DNA of 64,000 nt from positions 674,505 to 738,504 of the forward strand of contig NZ_JASAOF010000001.1 of NCBI RefSeq assembly GCF_029952525.1, read 5' to 3'. How positions within the stretch are numbered: position 1 is the first letter of the stretch; each line of letters starts with the position of its first letter. Of the stretch, positions 1 to 7,810 are shown piece by piece. The stretch is from Saccharopolyspora ipomoeae (GTDB lineage Bacteria; Actinomycetota; Actinomycetes; Mycobacteriales; Pseudonocardiaceae). The position numbers were made by a program, and so were the translations under genes. The notes under the pieces were generated by a model that worked only from the letters and a program-made list of their open reading frames with translations, made no database searches and had not been told where the DNA came from.

Positions 1-606
1 ATCGACGCCTACGACATCGCAGCGCTGGAGCTCGGCGAGCGGATTCGCTACGACGTCAAGGCGAACTGGAAGCAGATCATCGAGAACTTCATGGAGTGCT
101 ACCACTGCGCGACGATCCACCCCGAGCTCACCGAGGTGCTGCCGGAGTTCGCCGACGGGTTCGCCGCGCAGTACTACGTCGGGCACGGAGCCGAATTCGG
201 TGACGAGGTATCCGGTTTCACCGTCGACGGCGGCGACGGCGTGCAGCCGCTGCCGGGCGTGGGCGAGCACCAGAACCGCCGGTACTACGCGATCACCGTG
301 CGCCCGCAGGTGTTCATCAACCTGGTGCCCGACCACGTGATCATCCACCGGATGTTCCCGCTGACCGCCGAGCGCACCCTGGTGGACTGCGACTGGTTGT
401 ACCTGCCGGAGGTCGTCGCCTCGGGCCAGGACCTGTCCCGCTCGGTGGAGCTGTTCCACCGCGTCAACCAGCAGGACTTCGACGCCTGCGAGCGCTGCCA
501 GCTCGCGATGGACTCGCGCTCCTACGCCTCCGGCGGCGTGCTCGTCCCCAGCGAGCACCACATCGCCGAGTTCCACGACTGGGTCCGCAGCCGGATCACG
601 GACTGA
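1..606 (+). CDS. Rieske-type ring-hydroxylating oxygenase alpha subunit, C-terminal part
   Basis: The gene enters from the left edge, so only the last 201 residues are present and the N-terminal Rieske [2Fe-2S] domain is missing. The catalytic domain shows the mononuclear iron site: window residue Glu32 followed by His35 and His40 in the context ENFMECYHCATIHPEL, and a later Asp in VNQQDFDACE (about residue 159) at the third-ligand position. Enzymes of this family use NAD(P)H-derived electrons and O2 to hydroxylate aromatic rings or demethylate quaternary amines. The FMECYHC context resembles glycine-betaine/carnitine-type oxygenases (GbcA/CntA-like) as much as aromatic dioxygenases; the substrate cannot be decided here. 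It converges on the DUF3040 gene across a hairpin. Confidence 0.9.
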   Translation: MDAYDIAALELGERIRYDVKANWKQIIENFMECYHCATIHPELTEVLPEFADGFAAQYYVGHGAEFGDEVSGFTVDGGDGVQPLPGVGEHQNRRYYAITVRPQVFINLVPDHVIIHRMFPLTAERTLVDCDWLYLPEVVASGQDLSRSVELFHRVNQQDFDACERCQLAMDSRSYASGGVLVPSEHHIAEFHDWVRSRITD

Positions 607-613
607 AAACCCG

Positions 614-642
614 CCGCCGGGCCCCGCTTCGGGGCTCGGCGG
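614..642. terminator. Hairpin between convergent genes
   Basis: Arms at 614-626 and 630-642 pair over 12 of 13 positions around a CTT loop. It lies between the convergent Rieske oxygenase and DUF3040 genes and probably ends both transcripts. There is no clear T-run. Confidence 0.6.
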
Positions 643-643
643 A

Positions 644-916
644 TCAGGGACGGGTGTCCAGGAGCAGGTAGCGGACGGCGATGCCCCCGACTCCGAGCGC
701 GATGCCGATGAAGATCACGACCGGGCTGATCGCGAGCAGGCCCAGCAGGAACACCAGGACGCCGACCGCGGACACCGACATCGCGACGCGGCGACGGTTG
801 CGCGTGGCCGGATCGGGTGGCGGCTTCTTGACGGCCTCGGCGAAGCGCGGGTCGTTCTCCTCGAACCACCGCTCGATCTCGCGAAGCCTCCTGCGCTCAC
901 TGCGACTCAGCATCAC
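644..916 (-). CDS. DUF3040 small membrane protein
   Basis: A 90-residue protein beginning MLSRSERRRLREIE, the typical N-terminal signature of actinobacterial DUF3040 proteins: a basic/acidic amphipathic helix (residues 5-30) ending in FEENDPRFA, then two hydrophobic helices (about 45-63 and 66-82). The family is common in actinomycetes and has no assigned reaction. The N-terminal helix is presumably cytoplasmic. It is the only gene on its strand here and is separated from the MerR gene by about 235 bp, so it probably has its own promoter. Confidence 0.8.
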   Translation of the reverse strand: MMLSRSERRRLREIERWFEENDPRFAEAVKKPPPDPATRNRRRVAMSVSAVGVLVFLLGLLAISPVVIFIGIALGVGGIAVRYLLLDTRP

Positions 917-1151
917 GACCTCCCGGCGCGCTCGCCGCGGAGGAGCCCTCCGCGAAGGAACGTCACGCCGACCAGACTTCCCGGCACGCCATCGTCACCG
1001 CCGAGGTGCGACACCTCTCAACATAAACCCGGCGCACAGCCGTGGGAAGGGTCCGAAGGGCCTCGACCGGTCTAGCACTGCGTATCGTGGACACACCCGG
1101 GAGCAGGGAAAACGCTCCCGCGGACTAGATCGGTCGAGGAGTGGTTCGGGC

Positions 1152-1532
1152 GTGGGTGAGCGGATGCAGATCGGCGAGGTCGCCGAGCGCACGGGGCTGT
1201 CGCTGCGCACGATCCGCTACTACGAGGAGGTCGGGCTGGTGGTGCCCAGCGCACGCAGCCAGGGCGGCTTCCGCCTCTACACCGACCCGGACGTCGACCG
1301 GCTGGAACTGATCAAGGGCATGAAGCCGCTGGGCTTCCAGCTCGACGAGATGCGCGATCTGCTGGCGATTCTCGACCCGACCCCCGACGCCCCGGAGATC
1401 GAGGAGCCGCAGCGGCGGCTCAGCGACTTCAGCGCGCAGGCCGAGCAGTCCTGCCGGAAGCTGCGCACGCGACTCGCGCTCGCCGAGCGCTTCGCCGCGA
1501 TGCTGCGCGACCGCCTCGACGCCCCGGAGTGA
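1152..1532 (+). CDS. MerR-family transcriptional regulator
   Basis: A short (126 aa) regulator with the N-terminal winged helix of MerR: MQIGEVAERTGLSLRTIRYY, then the EEVGLVVPS turn and GGFRLYTDPDVDRL. The C-terminal part is a coiled-coil dimerisation helix with QRRLSDFSAQAEQSCRKL. I place the start at GTG 1152, because GAGGAG lies 10 nt upstream at 1136-1141; the ATG at 1164 has no suitable ribosome site. No Cys pair typical of metal sensors is seen in the C-terminus, so an organic or stress signal is more likely. The SulP transporter follows on the same strand after about 230 bp containing tandem repeats. Confidence 0.85.
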   Translation: MGERMQIGEVAERTGLSLRTIRYYEEVGLVVPSARSQGGFRLYTDPDVDRLELIKGMKPLGFQLDEMRDLLAILDPTPDAPEIEEPQRRLSDFSAQAEQSCRKLRTRLALAERFAAMLRDRLDAPE

Positions 1533-1604
1533 TCCCGGCCTCATCAAATCGACTCGGCTGGGTCACCGGCCCATCCCTCCTCTAACGTAACGGAAGGGTT
1601 GAAC

Positions 1605-1695
1605 GGATTACCGCCGTATTCGGGTCCCGGATTACGGCAGTATTCGGATGCCGGACTACCGCCGTATTCGGGTGCCGGACTACGGGAGTAATCCG
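1605..1695. repeat. Four imperfect 24-bp tandem repeats
   Basis: Consecutive units start at 1605, 1629, 1653 and 1677 (the last is cut at 19 bp). Each begins GGAYTAC and carries a GTATTCGG or GTAATCCG segment. Single units are partly palindromic, as in GGACTACGGGAGTAATCCG. The same core recurs in a hairpin at 32449-32491. The array lies between the MerR and SulP genes, so it may be a regulator-binding array, a terminator cluster or a dispersed repeat. Confidence 0.8.
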
Positions 1696-1760
1696 TCCCC
1701 TCCCGGGCAGCGTCGCCCCTCCCCCGCACTTCACCTCGCCGCCGCGTGCGGCGCCCGAGC

Positions 1761-3254
1761 ATGTCTGGTTGTCGCGTGCCCCAGCTGTCCCTGAACCGTC
1801 CTGCCTGGCTGTCGCCGTCGGTGGCCCGCACCGAAGTGCTCGGCGGCCTGGTCGTCGCGCTGGCGCTGATCCCGGAGGCGATCTCGTTCTCGATCATCGC
1901 CGGTGTCGATCCGAGCGTGGGGCTGTTCGCCTCGTTCACGATGGCTGTGGTCATCTCGGTCGTCGGCGGCAGGCCCGCGATGATCTCGGCCGCCACCGGT
2001 GCGATCGCGCTGGTCGTGGCGCCGCTGGCGCGCGAGCACGGGATGGGCGTCCTGGTCGCCACGGTCATCCTGGGCGGCCTGTTCCAGGTCGCGCTGGGGG
2101 CGCTGGGCGTGGCGAAGCTGATGCGGTTCGTGCCGCGCAGCGTCATGGTCGGGTTCGTCAACTCGCTGGCGATCATGATCTTCATGGCGCAGGTGCCCGA
2201 GCTCATCGGCGTGCCGTGGGCGGTCTACCCGCTGTTCGCGGCGGGCCTGGTGATCATGGTGCTGTTCCCGAAGCTGACCAGGGTGATCCCGGCGCCGCTG
2301 GTGTCGATCGTGGCGCTGACCGCGGTGACCATCGCCGCCGGCATCGCCGTGCCGACCGTCGGCGACAAGGGCGCCCTCCCGTCGTCGCTGCCGGTGCCGG
2401 GCATCCCGGCCGTGCCGCTCACGCTGGGCACGCTGCAGCTCATCGCCCCCTACGCGCTGGCGTTCGCGCTGGTCGGGCTGATGGAGTCGCTGATGACGGC
2501 GAAGCTCGTCGACGACATCACCGACACGCGGTCGAACAAGACCCGCGAGTCCATCGGGCAGGGCATCGCCAACATCGTCACCGGCTTCTTCGGCGGCATG
2601 GGCGGCTGCGCGATGATCGGCCAGACCATGATCAACGTCAAGACCGCGGGCTCGCGCACCCGGCTGTCGACGTTCCTGGCCGGCGCCTTCCTGATGGTGC
2701 TGTGCATCGTCTTCGGACCGCTGGTCTCGCAGATGCCGATGGCCGCGCTGGTCGCGGTGATGGTGCTGGTCTCGGTCGGCACCTTCGACTGGCACAGCAT
2801 CGCGCCCCAGACGCTCAAGCGGATGCCCGCGGGCGAGATCGTCGTGATGGTGGTGACGGTGGCCGTCGTGGTCGCCACCGACAACCTCGCGATCGGCGTC
2901 GTCGTCGGCACGATCACGGCGATGGTCATCTTCGCGCGCCGCGTCGCCCACCTCGTCGAGGTCACCTCGGTGACCGACCCCGACGGCGGGCAGGTCGTCT
3001 ACCACGTCACCGGTGAGCTGTTCTTCGCCTCCAGCAACGAACTCGTGCACCACTTCGACTACGCGGGCGACCCCGACGACGTGGTCGTCGACCTCACCGA
3101 CGCCCACATCTGGGACGCCTCCACCGTCGCCGCGCTCGACGCCATCACGACCAAGTACGAGGCGCGCGGCAAGCGAGTCGACATCGTCGGGCTCAACGAG
3201 CGCAGCGCAGCCATGCACGGGCGGCTCAGCGGCGAGCTGTCCGGGAGCCACTGA
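1761..3254 (+). CDS. SulP-family inorganic anion transporter with C-terminal STAS domain
   Basis: A 497-residue polytopic membrane protein of the SLC26/SulP type. The transport core has many hydrophobic helices starting at about residue 25 (GLVVALALIPEAISFSIIAG), with the conserved NIVTGFFGGMGGCAMIGQT segment in the middle. A soluble STAS domain occupies about the last 100 residues (VYHVTGELFFASSNELV ... VVVDLTDAHIWDASTVAALD). Relatives move sulfate, bicarbonate or other anions, usually with Na+ or H+. ATG 1761 is chosen; an in-frame GTG at 1746 is also possible and neither has a strong ribosome site. The upstream 24-bp repeats and MerR gene are candidate regulators. Confidence 0.92.
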   Translation: MSGCRVPQLSLNRPAWLSPSVARTEVLGGLVVALALIPEAISFSIIAGVDPSVGLFASFTMAVVISVVGGRPAMISAATGAIALVVAPLAREHGMGVLVATVILGGLFQVALGALGVAKLMRFVPRSVMVGFVNSLAIMIFMAQVPELIGVPWAVYPLFAAGLVIMVLFPKLTRVIPAPLVSIVALTAVTIAAGIAVPTVGDKGALPSSLPVPGIPAVPLTLGTLQLIAPYALAFALVGLMESLMTAKLVDDITDTRSNKTRESIGQGIANIVTGFFGGMGGCAMIGQTMINVKTAGSRTRLSTFLAGAFLMVLCIVFGPLVSQMPMAALVAVMVLVSVGTFDWHSIAPQTLKRMPAGEIVVMVVTVAVVVATDNLAIGVVVGTITAMVIFARRVAHLVEVTSVTDPDGGQVVYHVTGELFFASSNELVHHFDYAGDPDDVVVDLTDAHIWDASTVAALDAITTKYEARGKRVDIVGLNERSAAMHGRLSGELSGSH

Positions 3255-3314
3255 CCGGAGCCTCCGGCGGGCAGGCCCACCCGCGCATCGACAGCATGAT
3301 CACGATGCGCGATC

Positions 3315-4148
3315 ATGGCCCGCATGCACGACGAGCGTTCTGCGCCGCACATCGACACCGACTCGCCCAGCGTGGCCCGGGGTTACGACCACTGGCTGGG
3401 CGGCAAGGACAACTTCGAGGTCGACAGGACGATCCTCAAGGCCGTCGAGGAGGTCGTGCCCGAGGCCCGGCCGCTCGCGCAGGAGAACCGGTACTGGCTG
3501 ATCCGCGCCGTGCGGTTCCTGAGCTCGTCGCTGCACGCGGGCATCGACCAGTTCCTGGACCTGGGATGCGGGTTGCCGACGATGCAGAACGTGCACCAGG
3601 TCGCGCAGGCCAACAACCCGGACGCGGTCGTGGTCTACGTCGACAACGACCCGACGGTGGCGGCCTACGGGCGGGCGATGCTGGCGGAGAACGACCGCAC
3701 GCACTTCTCCATCAACGACCTGCGCGATCCCGAGGGCATCCTCAGCGATCCGGTGATCACCCGGAACCTGGACTTCGAGCGCCCGATCGCGCTGATCCAC
3801 TCGGGCACCATGCACCACGTCTCCGACGAGCACCGGCCGCGCGAGGTCATGCAGCGCTACGTCCGGGCGCTGGCGCCGGGCTCCTACGTGGCGATGTCGC
3901 ACTTCAGCTGGCCGCCGGAGTCGGAGCGCTACCGCGAGATGGCCAGCACCATCGAGGGTCTGCTGCACGAGATGGTCGCGTCGTGCTGGTGGCGCAGCAA
4001 CGAGGAGGCGCTGTCGTTCCTCGACGGCCTGGAACTCCTCGAACCCGGCTTCGTCCGCACGGTCGACTGGTGGCCGGAAGGCCCCGCCCTGACGCCGAAG
4101 TCGGAGATCACCAACCTCATCTACGCCGCCCTCGCCCGAAAGCCCTGA
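3315..4148 (+). CDS. SAM-dependent methyltransferase, Methyltransf_19 (DUF574) family
   Basis: A 277-residue protein with the family hallmarks: SPSVARGYDHWLGGKDNF near residue 18, a Rossmann SAM site FLDLGCGLPT at about residue 78, VVYVDNDPTV for the acidic SAM-ribose contact, and HSGTMHHVSDE in the post-motif region. This family is expanded in Streptomyces and Saccharopolyspora; targets are mostly unknown. ATG 3315 is used, ATG 3324 is an alternative. It stands alone, 60 bp after the SulP gene and convergent with the alcohol dehydrogenase. The function beyond methyl transfer is not inferable. Confidence 0.9.
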   Translation: MARMHDERSAPHIDTDSPSVARGYDHWLGGKDNFEVDRTILKAVEEVVPEARPLAQENRYWLIRAVRFLSSSLHAGIDQFLDLGCGLPTMQNVHQVAQANNPDAVVVYVDNDPTVAAYGRAMLAENDRTHFSINDLRDPEGILSDPVITRNLDFERPIALIHSGTMHHVSDEHRPREVMQRYVRALAPGSYVAMSHFSWPPESERYREMASTIEGLLHEMVASCWWRSNEEALSFLDGLELLEPGFVRTVDWWPEGPALTPKSEITNLIYAALARKP

Positions 4149-4192
4149 GCCCGGCGGTCCCTCGCTTCCCGGCGGTTCCGTCGCGGGAGCGG

Positions 4193-5230
4193 TCAGGGTT
4201 TGACGAGGACCTTGAGCGTCTTGCGGTCCGCCATCTCCTGGTAGCCGGTGGGGACGCCGTCGAGATCCGTCGTGGCGTCGAAGACCTTGCCCGGCTCGAT
4301 GCTGCCGTCGAGGATCGGCGGCAGCAGCTCGTCGATGTAGGCGCGCACCGGCGCCGGTCCCCCGGCTAGCCGGACGTTCCGGCCGAACAGGCTGCCGAAC
4401 CCGATCGGCGCCTCCTCGTACTGCGGCACGCCGACGCGGCTGATGATCCCGCCGGGACGCACCGCGCCCACCGCCTGCTGGTAGGCGGGCATGTTCCCGA
4501 CCGCCTCCAGGACCACGTGCGAGCCGTGCCCGCCGGTGAGCTCGCGCACCCGTTCGACGCCCTCCTCACCGCGCTCGGCCACGACGTCGGTGGCGCCGAA
4601 CTCGCGCCCCAGGTCGGTGCGCTCGGCGTGCCGTCCCATGAGCACGATCTGCTCGGCGCCGAGGCGCTTGGCCGACAGCACCGCCAGCAGACCCACGGCC
4701 CCGTCGCCGATCACGGTCACCTTGCTGCCGCGACGGACTCCCCCGGTCGCGGCCGCGTGGTAGCCGGTGCCGAACACGTCCGAGAGCGTCAGCAGCGACG
4801 GCATCAGCACCGAGTCCGGTGCGACGGGCAGCTTGACCAGCGTGCCGTCGGCGTAGGGGACGCGGACCGCCTCGGACTGGCAGCCCTCGTGCGGCTCGGT
4901 GTCCCAGAAGGTGCTGTTCACGCACGAGGTCTGCAGGCCCTCGCGGCAGAACTCGCAGGTGCCGTCGGAGATCGCGAACGGGGCCACCACCAGGTCACCC
5001 TTCTTCACCGTGGCGACCTCCGCGCCGGTCTCCTGGACGATGCCGATGGCCTCGTGCCCCATCCGCGCGGGCCCGTCGGAGGCCGGCATCGACCCGTAGG
5101 GCCACAGGTCGCTGCCGCAGATGCAGGCCGCGGTCACGGTGACCAGCGCGTCGGTGGGCTGCTCGATCTTGGAGTCCGGCACGTCCTCGACCCGGACATC
5201 GCCGGCCTCGTACATCACTGTTGCGCGCAT
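4193..5230 (-). CDS. Zinc-dependent alcohol dehydrogenase family protein
   Basis: A 345-residue medium-chain dehydrogenase. The GroES-like catalytic domain has CICGSDLWPY (first zinc ligand Cys) and MGHEAIGIV (His-Glu). The structural-zinc lobe is GTCEFCREGLQTSC, where only three cysteines are obvious. The nucleotide fold shows VIGDGAVGLLAVLSAKRLGA. It should oxidise or reduce an alcohol/aldehyde using NAD(P). The start is ATG 5230 with GGAGAA eight bases upstream; an upstream in-frame extension lacks such a site. No partner genes are adjacent. Confidence 0.88.
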   Translation of the reverse strand: MRATVMYEAGDVRVEDVPDSKIEQPTDALVTVTAACICGSDLWPYGSMPASDGPARMGHEAIGIVQETGAEVATVKKGDLVVAPFAISDGTCEFCREGLQTSCVNSTFWDTEPHEGCQSEAVRVPYADGTLVKLPVAPDSVLMPSLLTLSDVFGTGYHAAATGGVRRGSKVTVIGDGAVGLLAVLSAKRLGAEQIVLMGRHAERTDLGREFGATDVVAERGEEGVERVRELTGGHGSHVVLEAVGNMPAYQQAVGAVRPGGIISRVGVPQYEEAPIGFGSLFGRNVRLAGGPAPVRAYIDELLPPILDGSIEPGKVFDATTDLDGVPTGYQEMADRKTLKVLVKP

Positions 5231-5439
5231 GAGTTCTTCTCCGGTTGCTCGACTGCTCCGGGCGGCCTGCGGCGCCGCACCTGGCATCACGCACCAGGGT
5301 GAGCGAGCGGCGAGCGCATCGCACGGCGATCAGGCCGCCCGCCGGAGCCGGTCGCTGTTCGGAGTCCACGGAGCCGATCAGGTGGAGCCGATCAGGTTCT
5401 GTACCCGCACCGCCGCGCACAGCGATTCCTCAACAGGCC

Positions 5440-6873
5440 TCAGTCGCGCTGCGGGAGCGGGAAGGTGACCGGGCTGCGGTGGCCGTCGGCGTCGATGGCC
5501 CGCACGCCGAAGAAGACGTTGTCCTTGGACAGGTCGATCACCGCCGCGGTGGTGTCGCCGACGTCGATGCGGTGCGTCCAGTCGGGGTCGGTGGTCTCGC
5601 GCCACACGACCTCGTAACCGGCGAGGTCGGGTTCCGGCCCGCGCTCCCACACCAGCTCGGTGTCGTTGGTGAGCTCGGCGGTGCGCACGACGACGCCCGT
5701 CGGCGCGCCGGGGCCCTGCGCGAGCGAGAAGAGCGCGGCGAGGTTGACCCGGGCGACGCGGGCGATGTAGCCGAAGTCGCAGAACTCCGGAAGGTCGCCG
5801 TAGCGCACACCGCCCTCGTCGCGGACGTCCTGGTGCTGGTGCCGGAAGTCCTCGTGCGGTTCGGTGAAACGCGCTGCCGGAAAGCCCTTCTCGAGGAACG
5901 GGATGTGGTCGCCGCCGCGCAGGAAGCGGTCTCGCCGGTAGATGACGCGCACGCTCATCCCGGTGGCGTCGTTGGCGGCGACGTCGGTGACGAAGCGGGC
6001 GAGCTGGCGCGACGGGGAGTCGTTCTCACCGCCCACCGAGCGCCGGATTTCGGCCTCGTCGGGGGTTTCCGAGGTGGGCACGCCCTCGGCGAACAGCCTG
6101 ATGGTGCGCGGGTCGGCGGTGCCGTCGTCGGCGCGGCCGGCTCCGACGATGTCGTCGGTGAACATGGCGCGCACGTCCGCTCCCTCGGCGGCGAAGAGCT
6201 CGGCCATGTGGTTCGCGCCGTAGAGCCCCTGCTCCTCGGCGGCCACCGCCGCCAGGACCACGGTGGACTCCAGCGGGGTTTCCGCCAGCAGGCGGGCGAG
6301 TTCGAGCACCACGGCGACACCGGAGGCGTCGTCGTCGGCACCGGGCGCGTCGCTGGTGGCGTCCATGACGTCGGTGGCGCGCGAGTCGTAGTGACCGCTG
6401 ACGACGTGCACGCGCTCGGGCGTCGCGGTGCCGCGGATGGTGGCGACGACGTTGGTGATGCGCGTGGTGACCGGGATGCGATCGGCCGGTTCCTGGTCGT
6501 AGGACTGGAGTTCCACGGTCATCCGCCCCTCCGAGCGGGCGGCGTGGCTCTGCATCTCGGCGAACAGCCAGTCGCGCGCGGCGCCGATGCCGCGCTGCGG
6601 GTCGTCCTGACTCGACAGGGTGTGCCTGGTCCCGAAGCTCACCAGCTTGCGCACCACGTCCTCGACGCGCCGCTCGTCGACCTGCGCGAGCAGCGCCCTC
6701 AGGTCCGCGCCGGGCTGCTGCGGCGGGATCGGCTCCCCGGGCGGGAGCGCACCCCCGGGAGAGGGCCGCAGATCAGCGGCCCCGGCGCTCCCGGCGAGCA
6801 CGACGGCACCGGTGATCCCGGCGGAAGCGGACAGGAAGGCGCGACGGCTGCGACCAGCGGATGAGAGACCCAT
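5440..6873 (-). CDS. Secreted M28-family zinc aminopeptidase
   Basis: A 477-residue exported peptidase. The N-terminus has a twin-arginine-like signal (SRRAFLSASAGITGAVV) ending near AGSAGA, so export by Tat is likely. Di-zinc ligands of family M28 are visible: GHYDSR, GADDDASGVA and AAEEQGLYGA, plus the late GGDHIPFLEKGFPA. The last about 90 residues (PTGVVVRTAELTNDTELVW onward) resemble a fibronectin type III-like domain. ATG 6873 is preferred over an upstream in-frame ATG at 6897 because it places the signal at the N-terminus. It probably trims peptides outside the cell. Confidence 0.9.
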   Translation of the reverse strand: MGLSSAGRSRRAFLSASAGITGAVVLAGSAGAADLRPSPGGALPPGEPIPPQQPGADLRALLAQVDERRVEDVVRKLVSFGTRHTLSSQDDPQRGIGAARDWLFAEMQSHAARSEGRMTVELQSYDQEPADRIPVTTRITNVVATIRGTATPERVHVVSGHYDSRATDVMDATSDAPGADDDASGVAVVLELARLLAETPLESTVVLAAVAAEEQGLYGANHMAELFAAEGADVRAMFTDDIVGAGRADDGTADPRTIRLFAEGVPTSETPDEAEIRRSVGGENDSPSRQLARFVTDVAANDATGMSVRVIYRRDRFLRGGDHIPFLEKGFPAARFTEPHEDFRHQHQDVRDEGGVRYGDLPEFCDFGYIARVARVNLAALFSLAQGPGAPTGVVVRTAELTNDTELVWERGPEPDLAGYEVVWRETTDPDWTHRIDVGDTTAAVIDLSKDNVFFGVRAIDADGHRSPVTFPLPQRD

Positions 6874-6988
6874 GCACAGATTTCTACGTCTCCGCACACC
6901 GCCGAAGAATCGTCCGGACAGACCACCCGGTCACCCCGGAAGAACCATCACGGAACAACCCACCCGCTCCCGACCAACCCCTCCCCAC

Positions 6989-7049
6989 GTCGAAAACCGC
7001 GGTTCTCGCGTGTCGAAAACCGCGCGAAAACCGCGGTATTCGACACGCG
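6989..7049. repeat. GAAAACC palindromic element downstream of TetR gene
   Basis: Contains GTCGAAAACCGCGGTTCTCG followed by a hairpin whose arms are CGTGTCGAAAACCGCG and CGCGGTATTCGACACG. It belongs to the same repeat family as 13730-13772, 13898-13946 and 33109-33153. It lies just beyond the stop of the minus-strand TetR gene and could act as its terminator. Confidence 0.75.
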
Positions 7050-7077
7050 GAGCACCGAGGACCACCCGGTCGGGGGT

Positions 7078-7668
7078 TCAGCCTGGGCTTCGCCACTCCG
7101 CGACGCGGCGTTCGAGTTGGGTGAGGAGGTCTTCGAACGCGGCGTGGACGCGCGCTTCGTCGCCGCCGGTGAGGAGGTCGACGAACAGGCCGCGCAGGCC
7201 CGCGAGCAGTGCCGTGGCCGCGGGCCGCGCCTGGTCCTCGGGACAGCCGTAGCCGATGAGGCCCGCGGCGAGGAGGTCGGTGCGCTGGCGCATCGACGCC
7301 GCGACGGCCTCGGTCACCGCCGGGTCGCCGTACATGGCGCGGCCGGTGATCGCCACGAAGAGCCGCACGTAGCGGCGGCCTTCCTCGGTGGTGGCGCGGC
7401 GCCAGAGGGCGCGCAGCGGGTCGTCCTGCGGGAGGTCCCGCACGGCGAGGGTTTCGGCGAGCACCCGGTCGACGATCTCGGCGACCAGCCGGTCCTTGGT
7501 CGCGAAGTGGTGCACCAGCGTCGCGTGGCTGACCCCGGCGGTCTGGGCGACCTTGCGCAGCGACAGATCGTCGAGCCCCTGCTCCAGAGCGTGCTCGGTC
7601 GCGGCGGCGAGCACCTCGCCGCGGCGGTGCTGGAAGCGCAGCTTCCGGCCGTCGACCCGTTCGTTCAT
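7078..7668 (-). CDS. TetR-family repressor, probably of the cutinase gene
   Basis: A 196-residue regulator. The DNA-binding domain spans about residues 12-60, with the recognition helix in LSLRKVAQTAGVSHATLVHHF. The remaining helices form the ligand/dimer domain. The gene is divergent from the secreted cutinase, 142 bp away, and a perfect palindrome ACCGATCGGT (7701-7710) sits between them, overlapping a candidate cutinase promoter. Simple reading: autoregulation plus repression of the cutinase until a ligand, perhaps a hydrolysis product or fatty acid, binds. The ligand is unknown. Confidence 0.88.
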   Translation of the reverse strand: MNERVDGRKLRFQHRRGEVLAAATEHALEQGLDDLSLRKVAQTAGVSHATLVHHFATKDRLVAEIVDRVLAETLAVRDLPQDDPLRALWRRATTEEGRRYVRLFVAITGRAMYGDPAVTEAVAASMRQRTDLLAAGLIGYGCPEDQARPAATALLAGLRGLFVDLLTGGDEARVHAAFEDLLTQLERRVAEWRSPG

Positions 7669-7697
7669 GCGGACAGCCTAATCCGGAACGAGATTGA

Positions 7698-7726
7698 TTG
7701 ACCGATCGGTAGAGCCACTTTAGAGT
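7698..7726 (+). promoter_or_regulatory. Cutinase promoter with overlapping TetR operator
   Basis: A plausible -35 TTGACC at 7698-7703 and -10 TAGAGT at 7721-7726, spacer 17. The palindrome ACCGATCGGT at 7701-7710 overlaps the -35 and lies 33 bp upstream of the divergent TetR start. Placement fits repression of both genes. By-eye prediction. Confidence 0.55.
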
Positions 7727-7810
7727 CGCTCTCGCACCGGAGATCTTGCTCAACGACGAACATGTTCCGGCGCGTCCGGACGACCGGACGCCTTCTGCGA
7801 AGGGCGAAAC

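Noticed and set aside
1605..1695. CRISPR-like short array
   Set aside because: 24-bp units abut each other and vary; there are no spacers.
1731..3251. A long open frame antisense to the SulP gene (about 500 residues)
   Set aside because: It is rich in His, Asp and Arg with no motif, as expected from the complement of GC-rich coding DNA; the SulP frame has clear membrane helices and a STAS domain.
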